This document shows, in pieces, positions 21,533-31,300 of a stretch of DNA of 35,682 bases. The notes under the pieces are model-generated. The model was not told the origin of the DNA, searched no databases, and saw nothing but the letters and a program-made list of their open reading frames with translations. Source of the stretch: Nemertoderma westbladi (lineage: Eukaryota > Xenacoelomorpha > Nemertodermatida > Nemertodermatidae); the NCBI GenBank assembly GCA_032718475.1, contig JAUCBJ010008803.1:1-35682 (forward strand), written 5' to 3'. Within the stretch, counting starts at the first letter, position 1, and each line of letters starts with the position of its first letter. Both the position numbers and the translations under genes were made by a program.

Positions 21533-22777
21533 GTAGGTGTGTACGCCATCTAGCGGAAGGGTAGGGCTGGTTGGGTCGCATGTGGCAAGGTTTATAGGTA
21601 GGTGTGTACGCCATCTAGCGGAAGGGTAGGGCTGGTTGGGTCGCATGTGGCAAGGTTTATAGGTAGGTGTGTACGCCATCTAGCGGAAGGGTAGGGCTGG
21701 TCGGGTCGCATGTAGCAAGGTTTATAGGTAGGTGTGTACGCCATCTAGCGGAAGGGTAGGGCTGGTCGGGTCGCATGTGGCAAGGTTTATAGGTCGGTGT
21801 GTACACCATCTAGCGGTAGCAAGGTTTATAGGTAGGTGTGTACGCCATCTAGCGGTAGCAAGGTTTATAGGTAGGTGTGTACGCCATCTAGCGGTAGCAA
21901 GGTTTATAGGTAGGTGTGTACGCCATCTAGCGGTAGCAAGGTTTCTAGGTAGGTGTGTACGCCATCTAGCGGTAGCAAGGTTTCTAGGTAGGTGTGTACG
22001 CCATCTAGCGGTAGCAAGGTTTCTAGGTAGGTGTGTACGCCATCTAGCGGTGGAAAGGTTTATAGGTAGGTGTGTACGCCATCCAGCGGAAGGGTAGGGC
22101 TGGTCGGGTCGCATGTGGCAAGGTTTATAGGTAGGTGTGTTCGCCATCTAGCGGAAGGGTAGGGCTGGTAGGGTCGCATATGGCAAGGTTTATAGGTGGG
22201 TGTGTATGTACGCCATCTAGCGGTAGCAAAGTTTATAGGTAGGTGTCTACGCCATCTAGCGGTAGCAAGGTTTATAGGTAGGTGTATACGCCATCTAGCG
22301 GTAGCAAGGTGTAAAGGTAGGTGTGTACACCATCTAGCGGTAGCAAGGTTTATAGGTATGTGTGTACGCCATCTAGCGGTAGCAAGGTTTATAGGTAGGT
22401 GTGTACGCCATCTAGCGGTAGCAAGGTGTAAACGTAGGTGTGTACACCATCTAGCGGTAGCAAGGTTTATAGGTAGGTGTGTACGCCATCTAGCGGTAGC
22501 AATGTTTATAGGTAGGTGTGTACGCCATCTAGCGGTAGCAAGGTTTATAGGTGGGTGTGTGTGTACGCCATCTAGCGGTAGCAAGGTTTATAGGTATGTG
22601 TGTACGCCATCTAGCGGTAGCAAGGTTTATAGGTGGGTGTGTGTGTACGCCATCTAGCGGTAGCAAGGTTTATAGGTAGGTGTGTACGCCATCTGGCGGT
22701 AGCAAGGTTTATAGGTAGGTGTGTACGCCATCTGGCGGTAGCAAGGTTTATAGGTAGGTGTGTACGCCATCTAGCGG
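21490..22777 (+). repeat. 65/39-bp tandem array carrying the exon B end and splice donor
   Basis: The array has seven 65-bp units (starting at 21490, 21555, 21620, 21685, 21750, 22088 and 22153) and about 21 units of 39 bp. The first long unit is exonic up to 21532. Each unit keeps AAGGTTTATAG|GTAGGTGTGT or a close variant, and then CGCCATCTAGCGG. The 39-bp unit is the 65-bp unit minus 26 bp between two GTAG-type direct repeats, giving AGCGGTAGCAAGG. Some units carry an extra 4 bp (GTGT/TGTA) or GTAAAGGTAGG variants. Because 39 is a multiple of three, long open frames exist on both strands (21722-22147, 22060-22584 and others). These are repeat artefacts and not genes. Confidence 0.95.
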
Positions 22778-22934
22778 ACTCTACGTTGCCTTTCGTACGT
22801 CAGAATCCGCTAACATAAACAAAAAACTATTTCATTGAAAATTTACTTCATTATTTTTGTGACGTGTTGTTTCAGGGGTTTGGGGTGTGGTGTGAAATCC
22901 GCGACAGTTTTACCACATAGGTTTATGATTTCAG
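22778..22934. other. Intron 3' end with a duplicated piece of exon C
   Basis: Single-copy sequence after the array. It contains the 18-bp CCGCGACAGTTTTACCAC at 22899-22916, identical to exon C bases 22942-22959 and offset by exactly 43 bp. The functional acceptor of exon C is GATTTCAG ending at 22934. A second TTTCAG lies at 22870-22875. Confidence 0.8.
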
Positions 22935-23044
22935 GTTAGTGCCGCGACAGTTTTACCACGGAGTTTTATCAGAGTTTGCTACCCCAGAGATGCAGCGAGC
23001 TGCTTTGTCCAACGTTGTCCTGAAGACAAAGGAACTGGATATTG
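22935..23044 (+). CDS. TDRD9: Exon C of a spindle-E/TDRD9-family DEAH-box helicase
   Basis: The first base completes the split Arg codon from exon B. The exon then reads LVPRQFYHGVLSEF, TPEMQRAALSNVVLKTK and ELDI, and ends with G of the next codon. The 'PEMqR..L..vvLk.K.L.iG' block is the start of the winged-helix/HA2 region after motif VI in DEAH helicases, so it follows exon B as expected. The acceptor is TTTCAG|G and the donor is ATTG|GTGAGT, phase 1. The following exon, which should continue with G/GEP-type sequence and the HA2 'ALxPP' block, is not recognised before the window ends. Both exon edges have 43-bp-offset partial duplicates in the flanking introns. Confidence 0.87.
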
Positions 23045-23093
23045 GTGAGTTACGATATGTGGAGTGGTCCTAAGGGACTCGATATCGGTGAGT
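23029..23093 (+). repeat. 43-bp-offset duplicate of the exon C splice donor
   Basis: Bases 23029-23050 (AAGGAACTGGATATTG|GTGAGT) and 23072-23093 (AAGGGACTCGATATCG|GTGAGT) match at 19 of 22 positions. The second copy lies in the intron and preserves a strong GTGAGT donor. If used, it would lengthen exon C by 43 bp and shift the frame. Confidence 0.85.
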
Positions 23094-23546
23094 CTCTACA
23101 GGTACAAGCTCTCTACTGATGATAATCCACAACATGGCCTATGTCCACAGGGTCTTCAGTCCTGGTTCCCATGATCACAGTTGCTCGTGGAGCATTGTCT
23201 GATTTATGGCTCAGTAAGGTACTGGAAATACTGTGGGTGATATCGGTAGAGTTTCTTCATGCAAAACCTTTTCTGAGTTTATTTTTAACACATTCATACG
23301 CATTGCATCCACTTCGTCAGCCATTGCATTAAAAATATTTTCCTCTTATAGAAGGTCATTCTCATCGACAATCTGGATGTGCTCCAGTAAAGACTCTTTT
23401 AATTTTATGTAAGCCTCCTCAGCGCCAGCTTTAAGAGAATTAACTCAGAAAGTGAATGGGCTGTCTGCTCTTCAACTGCTTGATTTGTTAAAATATTAAT
23501 TAATTTATAGCAGTATTTCATTTTCCTTGTAACTTGACATTTAAAT
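23094..23546. other. Intronic or intergenic sequence with a possible decayed antisense coding remnant
   Basis: No host exon is seen on the + strand. On the minus strand, from about 23440 down to 23215, one frame gives a charged helical stretch (AGAEEAYIKLKESLLEH, then VDENDLL, a TAA, then NIFNAMADEVDAMRMNVL and SEKVLHEETLP) with only one internal stop. It looks more like real decayed protein than random sequence, but I do not recognise the family. A transposon origin is only a guess. Confidence 0.3.
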
Positions 23547-23626
23547 GCACCATGGCGGCGTTGCACCATGGCGGCGTTGCACCATGGCGGCGTTGCACCA
23601 TGGCGGCGTTGCACCATGGCGGCGTT
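23547..23626. repeat. Five perfect copies of a 16-bp GC-rich unit
   Basis: The unit GCACCATGGCGGCGTT is repeated five times without mismatch. On the minus strand each copy contains GCCGCCATGG, identical to the vertebrate Kozak consensus. On the plus strand CATGGCGGC resembles the core of the YY1 binding site. It stands out in AT-rich surroundings. No gene start is otherwise supported. Confidence 0.95.
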
Positions 23627-25060
23627 TTGCGGTACATATCTCCTCTGCTGACGACATTTTATAAATGTTTGGGCACAAATTTTTGAAAACAAAGGGGGAA
23701 TATCTGATTCCTATCCTCTTAAATATCGTAGACTGCACCTATACTGCAGTTGGTACCGGTTACCGTTCGACCTTGTACCGGTACTTTGTTTTTGTACCTG
23801 ACCCAAATCTATAGGCATATAGCCTACGAATGAAGTTAAATTCCGTAGCGAATTTAATTTACACTGCGGCTACACACTGCGGCTACACGCTGCGCCATGC
23901 TGTATTTGTGTCCTACCTCGGTATTTAACCAGGTATTGATTGCAGAAATAGAAAGGAACAATCAGGTTCCGCGTACCAGTCAGCAGTCAAGCAAATAATA
24001 ATAATCAGACAGCAGTCAACAGGCAGATGCAAAAGCGAGTATCTGAATCATATTACTCCAGTAGACGCTCAATAGAGCTCAAGGGAGGACCGTGAACTTG
24101 GGTCATCACGCAATTTTATTTTCTCAATGTCTTCCCTGATAATAATAATGTAAATAATATTCACCGGGTGCCAGTTGGGATACCTTGGGGAATTTTTTTT
24201 ACAGCATAAAATACAAGTACAAATTAGTCAACCTATTCCATAAATTACATTAAATTATAAACGTTTGTTATTGGAGTAATTAAATTAAGTGTTCTAGAAC
24301 AGAGATAAACATCTACGTATATCTGTATATGTTTAGATCTGAATTTACTGTAATTGCAGTATACTTAGCTATGATATGAAAGCTTTGATTACCCATATTT
24401 TGCAAATCTTTTAACGGTATGTGGGCCTACGCCTATGCTCTTTTGTTTTATTTATTGTTCACCGCCGTTTCGTTAACCGCTTCGTTTATATATTGCCTAC
24501 CGCCTCGTAATTTAACTTGGTTTACACACACACTTTATTGGTCATTAGTCTTATTTATTGAAATTGATATAGCTAGTATTTTTTATTAGTTTATTAGTTT
24601 TTTTTACTAGTATTTAAATGTGCCGCTGTGGCACATTTATTCATAAAATCAAAAAATAATATTACGTAACTTGTTTTGTATTTTACATAGCTAGTGTTTT
24701 TTATGGTTGGTAGCAGCTTTAGTTGTGTTGAATATGAATTTAGCTAAATTTAAATTTCTAAAATATTCCAGAATAATATACAAAAAGTGTAAATAAAATA
24801 TTTTGGTTTTTTAGTTAAATTTTTTTAGTGTTTTGATAAATTGAAGCTAGAATAAAAAATATTATAGAATGTTAACTATGTTCTAGAAAATAATATATAA
24901 AAATCAAAGAAGCTTTAGCTCGTGGAAAACAATTGGATGGGGGTTTCGACACGACGAACTAGTACCCTATTTACGTTTCAAAAGACGAAATATTTATCAT
25001 AATAGGACGATCGAAGGTGAAACATCCCAACATCATTTACTGTTATTTAATCGGCGCTAA
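23627..25060. other. AT-rich non-coding region with small repeats
   Basis: No gene is recognised. Visible items: ACCGGTTACC/GTACCGGTAC motifs at about 23750-23783, similar to those inside the Helitron-like insert; a 13-bp tandem (ACACTGCGGCTAC, about 2.5 copies) at about 23871-23898; and a perfect 9-bp hairpin, AAATGTGCC/GGCACATTT with a 5-base loop, at 24616-24638. The rest is low-complexity A/T sequence. Confidence 0.6.
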
Positions 25061-25180
25061 ATGATGGATGAGTCGTGTCTGTTTTGCAGAAAAACATCTG
25101 GAACACTAATCACTGGAGGACCTATTTGCCAGAAATTATTCGCAAGAACTTGTCAGAAATTACAAGAGACCGAGCAATAG
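25061..25180 (+). CDS. Possible small Cys-containing ORF, unrecognised
   Basis: ATG ATG at 25061 opens 39 codons, MMDESCLFCRKTSGTLI, then two further cysteines (PICQ and RTCQ), to TAG 25178-25180. The CLFC plus later Cys/Cys spacing could be the start of a small zinc-binding domain, but no family is recognised. It overlaps the alternative frame at 25090-25318, and only one of the two is likely to be real. It could also be a frameshifted transposon remnant. Confidence 0.2.
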   Translation: MMDESCLFCRKTSGTLITGGPICQKLFARTCQKLQETEQ

Positions 25181-25318
25181 AGTCCACTAGCAAAAATCTA
25201 CTAAGTCTAATTTCCAAATTAGTTTCTGATGGAGAAGAAACCAAACAATCTGTATCCTTGACGCAGTCTATACAGGCATTAATGCAAAGTACAAACCTGT
25301 ATCCTTGGCGCAGTCTAT
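25090..25318 (+). CDS. Possible exon or ORF running into the 47-bp array, unrecognised
   Basis: After a good acceptor-like TCTGTTTTGCAG (ending 25089) an open frame reads KNIWNTNHWRTYLPEIIRKN, LSEITRDRAIESTSKNLLSL and ISKLVSDGEETKQS. It continues into the first array unit as VSLTQSIQALMQ. The helical, polar composition looks protein-like, and the first array unit has a private base (GCATTAATG instead of GCACTAATG), as expected for a single-copy founder. It does not resemble the helicase sequence expected after exon C. If it is an exon, the donor may lie within the repeat (GCAAA|GTAC or GCAAG|GTAC, weak). Confidence 0.3.
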
Positions 25319-28300
25319 ACAGGCACTAATGCAAAGTACAAACCTGTATCCTTGGCGCAGTCTATACAGGCACTAATGCAAAGTACAAACCTGTATCCTT
25401 GGCGCAGTCTATACAGGCACTAATGCAAAGTACAAATCTGTATCCTTGACGCAGTCTATACAGGCACTAATGCAAAGTACAAACCTGTATCTTTGGCGCA
25501 GTCTATACAGGCACTAATGCAAAGTACAAACCTGTATCCGTGACGCAGTCTATACAGGCACTAATGCAAAGTACAAACCTGTATCCTTGGCGCAGTCTAC
25601 AGGCACTAATGCAAGGTACAAACCTGCATCCTTGGCGCAGTCTATACAGGCACTAATGCAAAGTACAAACCTGTATCCGTGACGCAGTCTATACAGGCAC
25701 TAATGCTTGGCGCAGTCTATACAGGCACTAATGCAAAGTACAAACCTGTATCCTTGGCGCAGTCTATACAGGCACTAATGCAAGGTACAAACCTGTATCC
25801 TTGACGCAGTCTATACAGGCACTAATGCAAGGTACAAACCTGTATCCTTGGCGCAGTCTACAGGCACTAATGCAAGGTACAAACCTGCATCCTTGGCGCA
25901 GTCTATACAGGCACTAATGCAAAGTACAAACCTGTATCCGTGACGCAGTCTATACAGGCACTAATGCAAAGTACAAACCTGTATCCTTGGCGCAGTCTAC
26001 AGGCACTAATGCAAGGTACAAACCTGCATCCTTGGCGCAGTCTATACAGGCACTAATGCAAAGTACAAACCTGTATCCGTGACGCAGTCTATACAGGCAC
26101 TAATGCAAAGTACAAACCTGTATCCTTGGCGCAGTCTATACAGGCACTAATGCAAAGTACAAACCTGTATCCGTGACGCAGTCTATACAGGCACTAATGC
26201 AAAGTACAAACCTGTATCCTTGGCGCAGTCTACAGGCACTAATGCAAGGTACAAACCTGTATCCTTGGCGCAGTCTATACAGGCACTAATGCAAAGTACA
26301 AACCTGTATCCTTGGCGCAGTCTATACAGGCACTAATGCAAAGTACAAACCTGTATCCTTGACGCAGTCTATACAGGCACTAATGCAAGGTACAAACCTG
26401 TATCCTTGGCGCAGTCTACAGGCACTAATGCAAGGTACAAACCTGCATCCTTGGCGCAGTCTATACAGGCACTAATGCAAAGTACAAACCTGTATCCGTG
26501 ACGCAGTCTATACAGGCACTAATGCAAAGTACAAACCTGTATCCTTGGCGCAGTCTACAGGCACTAATGCAAGGTACAAACCTGCATCCTTGGCGCAGTC
26601 TATACAGGCACTAATGCAAAGTACAAACCTGTATCCGTGACGCAGTCTATACAGGCACTAATGCAAAGTACAAACCTGTATCCTTGGCGCAGTCTATACA
26701 GGCACTAATGCAAAGTACAAACCTGTATCCTTGGTGCCTGTATCCTGTAACAAACCTGTATCCTTGGCGCAGTCTATACAGGCACTAATGCAAGGTACAA
26801 ACCTGTATCCTTGACGCAGTCTATACAGGCACTAATGCAAAGTACAAACCTGTATCCTTGGCGCAGTCTATACAGGCACTAATGCAAAGTACAAACCTGT
26901 ATCCTTGGCGCAGTCTATACAGGCACTAATGCAAAGTACAAACCTGTATCCTTGGCGCAGTCTATACAGGCACTAATGCAAAGTACAAACTTGTATCCTT
27001 GGCGCCTGTATCCTGTAACAAACCTGTATCCTTGGCGCAGTCTATACAGGCACTAATGCAAGGTACAAACCTGTATCCTTGGCGCAGTCTATACAGGCAC
27101 TAATAAGTACAAACCTGTATCCTTGACGCAGTCTATACAGGCACTAATGCAAAGTACAAACCTGTATCCTTGGCGCAGTCTATACAGGCACTAATGCAAA
27201 GTACAAACCTGTATCCTTGGCGCAGTCTATACAGGCACTAATGCAAAGTACAAACCTGTATCCTTGACGCAGTCTATACAGGCACTAATGCAAGGTACAA
27301 ACCTGTATCCTTGGCGCAGTCTACAGGCACTAATGCAAGGTACAAACCTGCATCCTTGGCGCAGTCTATACAGGCACTAATGCAAAGTACAAACCTGTAT
27401 CCGTGACGCAGTCTATACAGGCACTAATGCAAAGTACAAACCTGTATCCTTGGCGCAGTCTACAGGCACTAATGCAAGGTACAAACCTGCATCCTTGGCG
27501 CAGTCTATACAGGCACTAATGCAAAGTACAAACCTGTATCCGTGACGCAGTCTATACAGGCACTAATGCAAAGTACAAACCTGTATCCTTGGCGCAGTCT
27601 ATACAGGCACTAATGCAAAGTACAAACCTGTATCCTTGGCGCAGTCTATACAGGCACTAATGCAAGGTACAAACCTGTATCCTTGGCGCAGTCTACAGGC
27701 ACTAATGCAAGGTACAAACCTGCATCCTTGGCGCAGTCTATACAGGCACTAATGCAAAGTACAAACCTGTATCCGTGACGCAGTCTATACAGGCACTAAT
27801 GCAAAGTACAAACCTGTATCCTTGACGCAGTCTATACAGGCACTAATGCAAAGTACAAACCTGTATCCTTGGCGCAGTCTATACAGGCACTAATGCAAAG
27901 TACAAACCTGTATCCTTGGCGCAGTCTATACAGGCACTAATGCAAAGTACAAACCTGTATCCTTGGCGCAGTCTATACAGGCACTAATGCAAAGTACAAA
28001 CCTGTATCCGTGACGCAGTCTATACAGGCACTAATGCAAAGTACAAACCTGTATCCTTGGCGCAGTCTACAGGCACTAATGCAAGGTACAAACCTGCATC
28101 CTTGGCGCAGTCTATACAGGCACTAATGCAAAGTACAAACCTGTATCCGTGACGCAGTCTATACAGGCACTAATGCAAAGTACAAACCTGTATCCTTGGC
28201 GCAGTCTATACAGGCACTAATGCAAAGTACAAACCTGTATCCTTGGTGCCTGTATCCTGTAACAAACCTGTATCCTTGGCGCAGTCTATACAGGCACTAA

Positions 28301-31300
28301 TGCAAGGTACAAACCTGTATCCTTGACGCAGTCTATACAGGCACTAATGCAAAGTACAAACCTGTATCCTTGGCGCAGTCTATACAGGCACTAATGCAAA
28401 GTACAAACCTGTATCCTTGGCGCAGTCTATACAGGCACTAATGCAAAGTACAAACCTGTATCCTTGGCGCAGTCTATACAGGCACTAATGCAAAGTACAA
28501 ACTTGTATCCTTGGCGCCTGTATCCTGTAACAAACCTGTATCCTTGGCGCAGTCTATACAGGCACTAATGCAAGGTACAAACCTGTATCCTTGGCGCAGT
28601 CTATACAGGCACTAATAAGTACAAACCTGTATCCTTGACGCAGTCTATACAGGCACTAATGCAAAGTACAAACCTGTATCCTTGGCGCAGTCTATACAGG
28701 CACTAATGCAAAGTACAAACCTGTATCCTTGGCGCAGTCTATACAGGCACTAATGCAAAGTACAAACCTGTATCCTTGACGCAGTCTATACAGGCACTAA
28801 TGCAAGGTACAAACCTGTATCCTTGGCGCAGTCTACAGGCACTAATGCAAGGTACAAACCTGCATCCTTGGCGCAGTCTATACAGGCACTAATGCAAAGT
28901 ACAAACCTGTATCCGTGACGCAGTCTATACAGGCACTAATGCAAAGTACAAACCTGTATCCTTGGCGCAGTCTACAGGCACTAATGCAAGGTACAAACCT
29001 GCATCCTTGGCGCAGTCTATACAGGCACTAATGCAAAGTACAAACCTGTATCCGTGACGCAGTCTATACAGGCACTAATGCAAAGTACAAACCTGTATCC
29101 TTGGCGCAGTCTATACAGGCACTAATGCAAAGTACAAACCTGTATCCTTGGCGCAGTCTATACAGGCACTAATGCAAGGTACAAACCTGTATCCTTGGCG
29201 CAGTCTACAGGCACTAATGCAAGGTACAAACCTGCATCCTTGGCGCAGTCTATACAGGCACTAATGCAAAGTACAAACCTGTATCCGTGACGCAGTCTAT
29301 ACAGGCACTAATGCAAAGTACAAACCTGTATCCTTGACGCAGTCTATACAGGCACTAATGCAAAGTACAAACCTGTATCCTTGGCGCAGTCTATACAGGC
29401 ACTAATGCAAAGTACAAACCTGTATCCTTGGCGCAGTCTATACAGGCACTAATGCAAAGTACAAACCTGTATCCTTGGCGCAGTCTATACAGGCACTAAT
29501 GCAAAGTACAAACCTGTATCCTTGGTGCCTGTATCCTGTAACAAACCTGTATCCTTGGCGCAGTCTATACAGGCACTAATGCAAGGTACAAACCTGTATC
29601 CTTGACGCAGTCTATACAGGCACTAATGCAAAGTACAAACCTGTATCCTTGGCGCAGTCTATACAGGCACTAATGCAAAGTACAAACCTGTATCCTTGGC
29701 GCAGTCTATACAGGCACTAATGCAAAGTACAAACCTGTATCCTTGGCGCAGTCTATACAGGCACTAATGCAAAGTACAAACTTGTATCCTTGGCGCCTGT
29801 ATCCTGTAACAAACCTGTATCCTTGGCGCAGTCTATACAGGCACTAATGCAAGGTACAAACCTGTATCCTTGGCGCAGTCTATACAGGCACTAATAAGTA
29901 CAAACCTGTATCCTTGACGCAGTCTATACAGGCACTAATGCAAAGTACAAACCTGTATCCTTGGCGCAGTCTATACAGGCACTAATGCAAAGTACAAACC
30001 TGTATCCTTGGCGCAGTCTATACAGGCACTAATGCAAAGTACAAACCTGTATCCTTGGCGCCTGTATCCTGTAACAAACCTGTATCCTTGGCGCAGTCTA
30101 TACAGGCACTAATGCAAGGTACAAATCTGCATCCTTGGCGCAGTCTATACAGGCACTAATGCAAAGTACAAACCTGTATCCTTGACGCAGTCTATACAGG
30201 CACTAATGCAAAGTACAAACCTGTATCCTTGGCGTAGTCTATACAGGCACTAATGCAAAGTACAAACCTGTATCCTTGGCGCAGTATATACAGGCACTAA
30301 TGCAAAGTACAAACCTGCATCCTTGGCGCAGCATATACAGGCACTAATGCAAAGTACAAACCTGCATCCTTGGCGCAGTATATACAGGCACTAATGCAAA
30401 GTACAAACCTGTATCCTTGGCGCAGTCTATACAGGCACTAATGCAAAGTACAAACCTGTATCCTTGGCGCAGTATATACAGGCACTAATGCAAAGTACAA
30501 ACCTGTATCCTTGGCGCAGTCTATACAGGCACTAATGCAAAGTACAAACCTGTATCCTTGGCGCAGTATATACAGGCACTAATGCAAAGTACAAACCTGC
30601 ATCCTTGGCGCAGTATATACAGGCACTAATGCAAAGTACAAACCTGTATCCTTGGCGCCTGTATCCTGTAACAAACCTGTATCCTTGGCGCAGTCTATAC
30701 AGGCACTAATGCAAAGTACAAACCTGTATCCTTGGCGCAGTCTATACAGGCACTAATGCAAAGTACAAACCTGTATCCTTGGCGCAGTATATACAGGCAC
30801 TAATGCAAAGTACAAACCTGCATCCTTGGCGCAGTCTATACAGGCACTAATGCAAAGTACAAACCTGTATCCTTGGCGCAGTCTATACAGGCACTAATGC
30901 AAAGTACAAACCTGTATCCTTGACGCAGTCTATACAGGCACTAATGCAAGGTACAAACCTGTATCCTTGGCGCAGTCTACAGGCACTAATGCAAGGTACA
31001 AACCTGCATCCTTGGCGCAGTCTATACAGGCACTAATGCAAAGTACAAACCTGTATCCGTGACGCAGTCTATACAGGCACTAATGCAAAGTACAAACCTG
31101 TATCCTTGGCGCAGTCTACAGGCACTAATGCAAGGTACAAACCTGCATCCTTGGCGCAGTCTATACAGGCACTAATGCAAAGTACAAACCTGTATCCGTG
31201 ACGCAGTCTATACAGGCACTAATGCAAAGTACAAACCTGTATCCTTGGCGCAGTCTATACAGGCACTAATGCAAAGTACAAACCTGTATCCTTGGCGCAG

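Noticed and set aside
21722-22818. ORFs of up to 174 residues on both strands (13-residue repeats)
   Set aside because: A 39-bp unit is divisible by three and lacks stops in several frames, so long ORFs on both strands are expected by construction.
23141-23332. 63-residue ORF as the helicase exon after exon C
   Set aside because: The translation does not match the expected HA2 continuation, and its splice context is weak.
25075-25329. A continuation exon of the spindle-E/TDRD9 gene
   Set aside because: The sequence lacks the 'ALxPP' and 'LLLKEVGAL'-type blocks expected after exon C. It is kept only as an unrecognised candidate.
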